Below, piece by piece: positions 62,579-64,000 of a DNA stretch of 64,000 nucleotides. Origin of the DNA: Mycolicibacterium rufum. GTDB lineage: Bacteria > Actinomycetota > Actinomycetes > Mycobacteriales > Mycobacteriaceae. The stretch is taken from the NCBI RefSeq assembly GCF_022374875.2, contig NZ_CP092427.2, positions 930,001-994,000 on the forward strand, in the 5' to 3' direction. Under the pieces are notes generated by a model that was given only the letters and a program-made list of their open reading frames with translations, searched no databases and was not told the origin of the DNA. How positions within the stretch are numbered: the first letter of the stretch is position 1; the number at the start of each line of letters is the position of its first letter. The position numbers were made by a program, and so were the translations under genes.

Positions 62579-62587
62579 CGGGGAAAC

Positions 62588-63619
62588 TCAGCCGAAGAAC
62601 TCCGCCGCGTCGTCGTAGCGGCTCTGCGGCACCAGCTTGAGCTGACGGACCGCGTCGGCCAGCGGCACCCGGCCGATGTCCTGCCCGCGCAGCGACACCA
62701 TCATCCCGTACTCGCCGGCATGGGCGGCGTCGGCGGCGTTCACACCGAACCGGGTGGCCAGCACCCGGTCGTACGGCGTCGGGGTGCCACCCCGTTGCAC
62801 GTGCCCGAGCACGGTGACCCGGACCTCCTTGTTGATCCGCTTCTCCACCTCGACCGCGAGCTGCTGGGCGACGCCGGTGAACCGCTCGTGGCCGAACTCG
62901 TCGATGCCGCCGGCGCGCAGCTGCATCGACCCCTCGGCGGGCTTCGCACCCTCGGCGACCACGCAGATGAAGTGCGAATCCCCGCGCACGAAGCGCTGTT
63001 TGACCAGCCGGCACACCTCTTCGACGTCGAACGGCTGCTCCGGGATCAGCGTCATGTGCGCCCCCGAGGCCAGCCCGGCGTTCAGCGCGATCCAGCCTGC
63101 GTGCCGGCCCATCACCTCGACCAGCATCACCCGCTGATGCGATTCGGCGGTGCTGTGCAACCGGTCGATGGCGTCGGTCGCGACGTGCAGCGCGGTGTCG
63201 TGACCGAAAGTGACGTCGGTGCAGTCGATGTCGTTGTCGATCGTCTTCGGCACCCCGACCACGGGCACGTTCTCCTCGGACAGCCAGTGCGCCGCGGTCA
63301 GCGTGCCCTCTCCCCCGATGGGGATCAGCACGTCGATGCCGTTGTCTTCGAGCGTCTGCTTGATCTGATCCAGTCCGGCGCGCAGCTTGTCGGGGTTGAC
63401 CCGCGCCGTGCCCAGCATCGTGCCGCCCTTGGCCAGCAGCCGGTCGTTGCGGTCGTCGTTGCGGAGCTGGATCCGACGGTCCTCGAGCAGCCCGCGCCAG
63501 CCGTCCTGGAAACCGACCACCGACGAGCCGTACCGCACGTCGCAGGTGCGGACCACCGCCCGGATCACCGCGTTCAAGCCAGGACAGTCACCGCCGCCGG
63601 TCAGCACTCCGATACGCAT
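62588..63619 (-). CDS. pfkA: 6-phosphofructokinase
   Basis: Glycolytic enzyme of 343 residues. The nucleotide motif is [17 protein letters not shown]; substrate and catalytic motifs are [21 protein letters not shown] and [13 protein letters not shown]. The residue after the first Gly-rich loop (GGEGT) is typical of the group using ATP or, in some actinobacteria, pyrophosphate; M. tuberculosis PfkA uses ATP. I chose ATG 63619, which has GGGGAGG nine bases upstream; ATG 63628 would abut the ribosome binding site. Confidence 0.97.
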   Translation of the reverse strand: MRIGVLTGGGDCPGLNAVIRAVVRTCDVRYGSSVVGFQDGWRGLLEDRRIQLRNDDRNDRLLAKGGTMLGTARVNPDKLRAGLDQIKQTLEDNGIDVLIPIGGEGTLTAAHWLSEENVPVVGVPKTIDNDIDCTDVTFGHDTALHVATDAIDRLHSTAESHQRVMLVEVMGRHAGWIALNAGLASGAHMTLIPEQPFDVEEVCRLVKQRFVRGDSHFICVVAEGAKPAEGSMQLRAGGIDEFGHERFTGVAQQLAVEVEKRINKEVRVTVLGHVQRGGTPTPYDRVLATRFGVNAADAAHAGEYGMMVSLRGQDIGRVPLADAVRQLKLVPQSRYDDAAEFFG

Positions 63620-63637
63620 GGTGACCATCCTCCCCTT

Positions 63638-64000
63638 TCACAGCGCAGTTGGCAGAGGACCTCGTGCAACTTCATAAGCCGCCCCCACCCGGTAGAGCCG
63701 GTCGTCGGCCAGGGCAGGCGCCATGATCTGCAGCCCCACCGGCAGGTTGTCGTCGGCCGACAGGCCCGACGGCACGGACATCCCGCAGTGTCCGGCCAGG
63801 TTCAGCGGCAGCGTGCACAGGTCGAACAGGTACATGGCCAGCGGATCGTCGACCTTCTCGCCGAGGCGGAACGCGGTGGAGGGCGTCGCAGGCGAGACCA
63901 GCACGTCGACGCTGCGGTAGGCCTCCTCGAGATCACGGGCGATCAGCGTGCGTACCTTCTGCGCCTGGTTGTAATAGGCATCGTAGTACCCGGCCGACAG
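63638..64000 (-). CDS. gatA: Asp/Glu-tRNA amidotransferase subunit A (C-terminal part; 5' end outside window)
   Basis: Only the last 120 codons are inside the window (frame open to position 64000). They match the amidase-signature subunit of Gat[37 protein letters not shown] and [20 protein letters not shown]. The catalytic Ser-Ser-Lys triad would lie upstream, outside the window. It ends 18 bases before the pfkA start, giving the order gatA-pfkA-gatB seen in M. tuberculosis. Confidence 0.95.
   Translation of the reverse strand: MSAGYYDAYYNQAQKVRTLIARDLEEAYRSVDVLVSPATPSTAFRLGEKVDDPLAMYLFDLCTLPLNLAGHCGMSVPSGLSADDNLPVGLQIMAPALADDRLYRVGAAYEVARGPLPTAL

Noticed and set aside
62511..62586. Intrinsic terminator for pfkA at the long palindrome
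   Set aside because: No U-tract follows the stem on the pfkA strand (GGGAAAAAGG instead), so I list it as a repeat or RNA structure.

Overview
The window is a high-GC actinobacterial chromosome segment. Gene content and order mark it as Mycobacterium, most likely an environmental or rapidly growing Mycolicibacterium-type species. The order follows the M. tuberculosis Rv2918c to Rv3011c stretch (glnD-glnB-amt-ftsY-smc ... ilvC-ilvN-ilvB ... gatB-pfkA-gatA), but the phthiocerol dimycocerosate/phenolic glycolipid locus found in that interval in slow-growing pathogens is absent. I see no insertion sequence, prophage, CRISPR array, PE/PPE gene or rRNA. glnD and gatA are cut by the window edges. 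No gene-free stretch is longer than the 390 bases at 43346-43734, which hold two tRNA genes with their promoter and terminator.

Layout. 1-3.8 kb: nitrogen operon amt-glnB-glnD behind a GlnR-type box. 3.8-14.8 kb: ftsY, an extra type II isopentenyl-diphosphate isomerase on the other strand, then smc, acylphosphatase, an OsmC protein, mutM, rnc, a YceD protein, the division factor sepIVA, a hemerythrin-like protein and coaD. 14.8-21.4 kb: rsmD-pca and a VKOR/DsbA-like disulfide pair, then a LipN-like esterase. 21.5-25 kb: aldo-keto reductase, His-rich membrane protein, PepSY protein, a probable frameshifted lipoprotein remnant and a small secreted protein. 25-36 kb: secreted HNH nuclease-recG-DAK gene, rpmB, ung, thiL, a stand-alone AsnC-type domain, DUF3515 protein, and gpsA - PLP enzyme - ddlA. 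35.8-40.4 kb: fbiD, ppk1, mutT1, hupB. 40.5-57 kb: branched-chain amino acid biosynthesis (leuC-leuD, leuB, serA, ilvB-ilvN-ilvC) around an IclR-family regulator (NdgR/LtbR type), two tRNAs, gltX, an FAH-family gene, an MFS transporter, and a MarR regulator facing a small monooxygenase. 57-64 kb: PH-domain protein, DoxX protein, lppZ, an orphan PrrB-like histidine kinase, gatB, pfkA and gatA.

Most genes are housekeeping. The interest lies mainly in regulation: (i) a gap-free operator-like sequence shared by the leuC/ndgR intergenic region and the FAH-gltX/MFS intergenic region 3.4 kb away; (ii) a nearly complete ilvB attenuator with a 23-residue leader peptide, a 17-bp alternative hairpin and a U-tract terminator; (iii) a four-half-site GlnR box upstream of amt; (iv) three genes whose expected start has no ATG/GTG/TTG codon; (v) a PrrB paralogue with no response regulator beside it; (vi) a strong ribosome binding site and ATGA-coupled start leading into a 9-codon dead end after the PepSY gene. 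Family and orthologue statements come from remembered knowledge; no database search was run.
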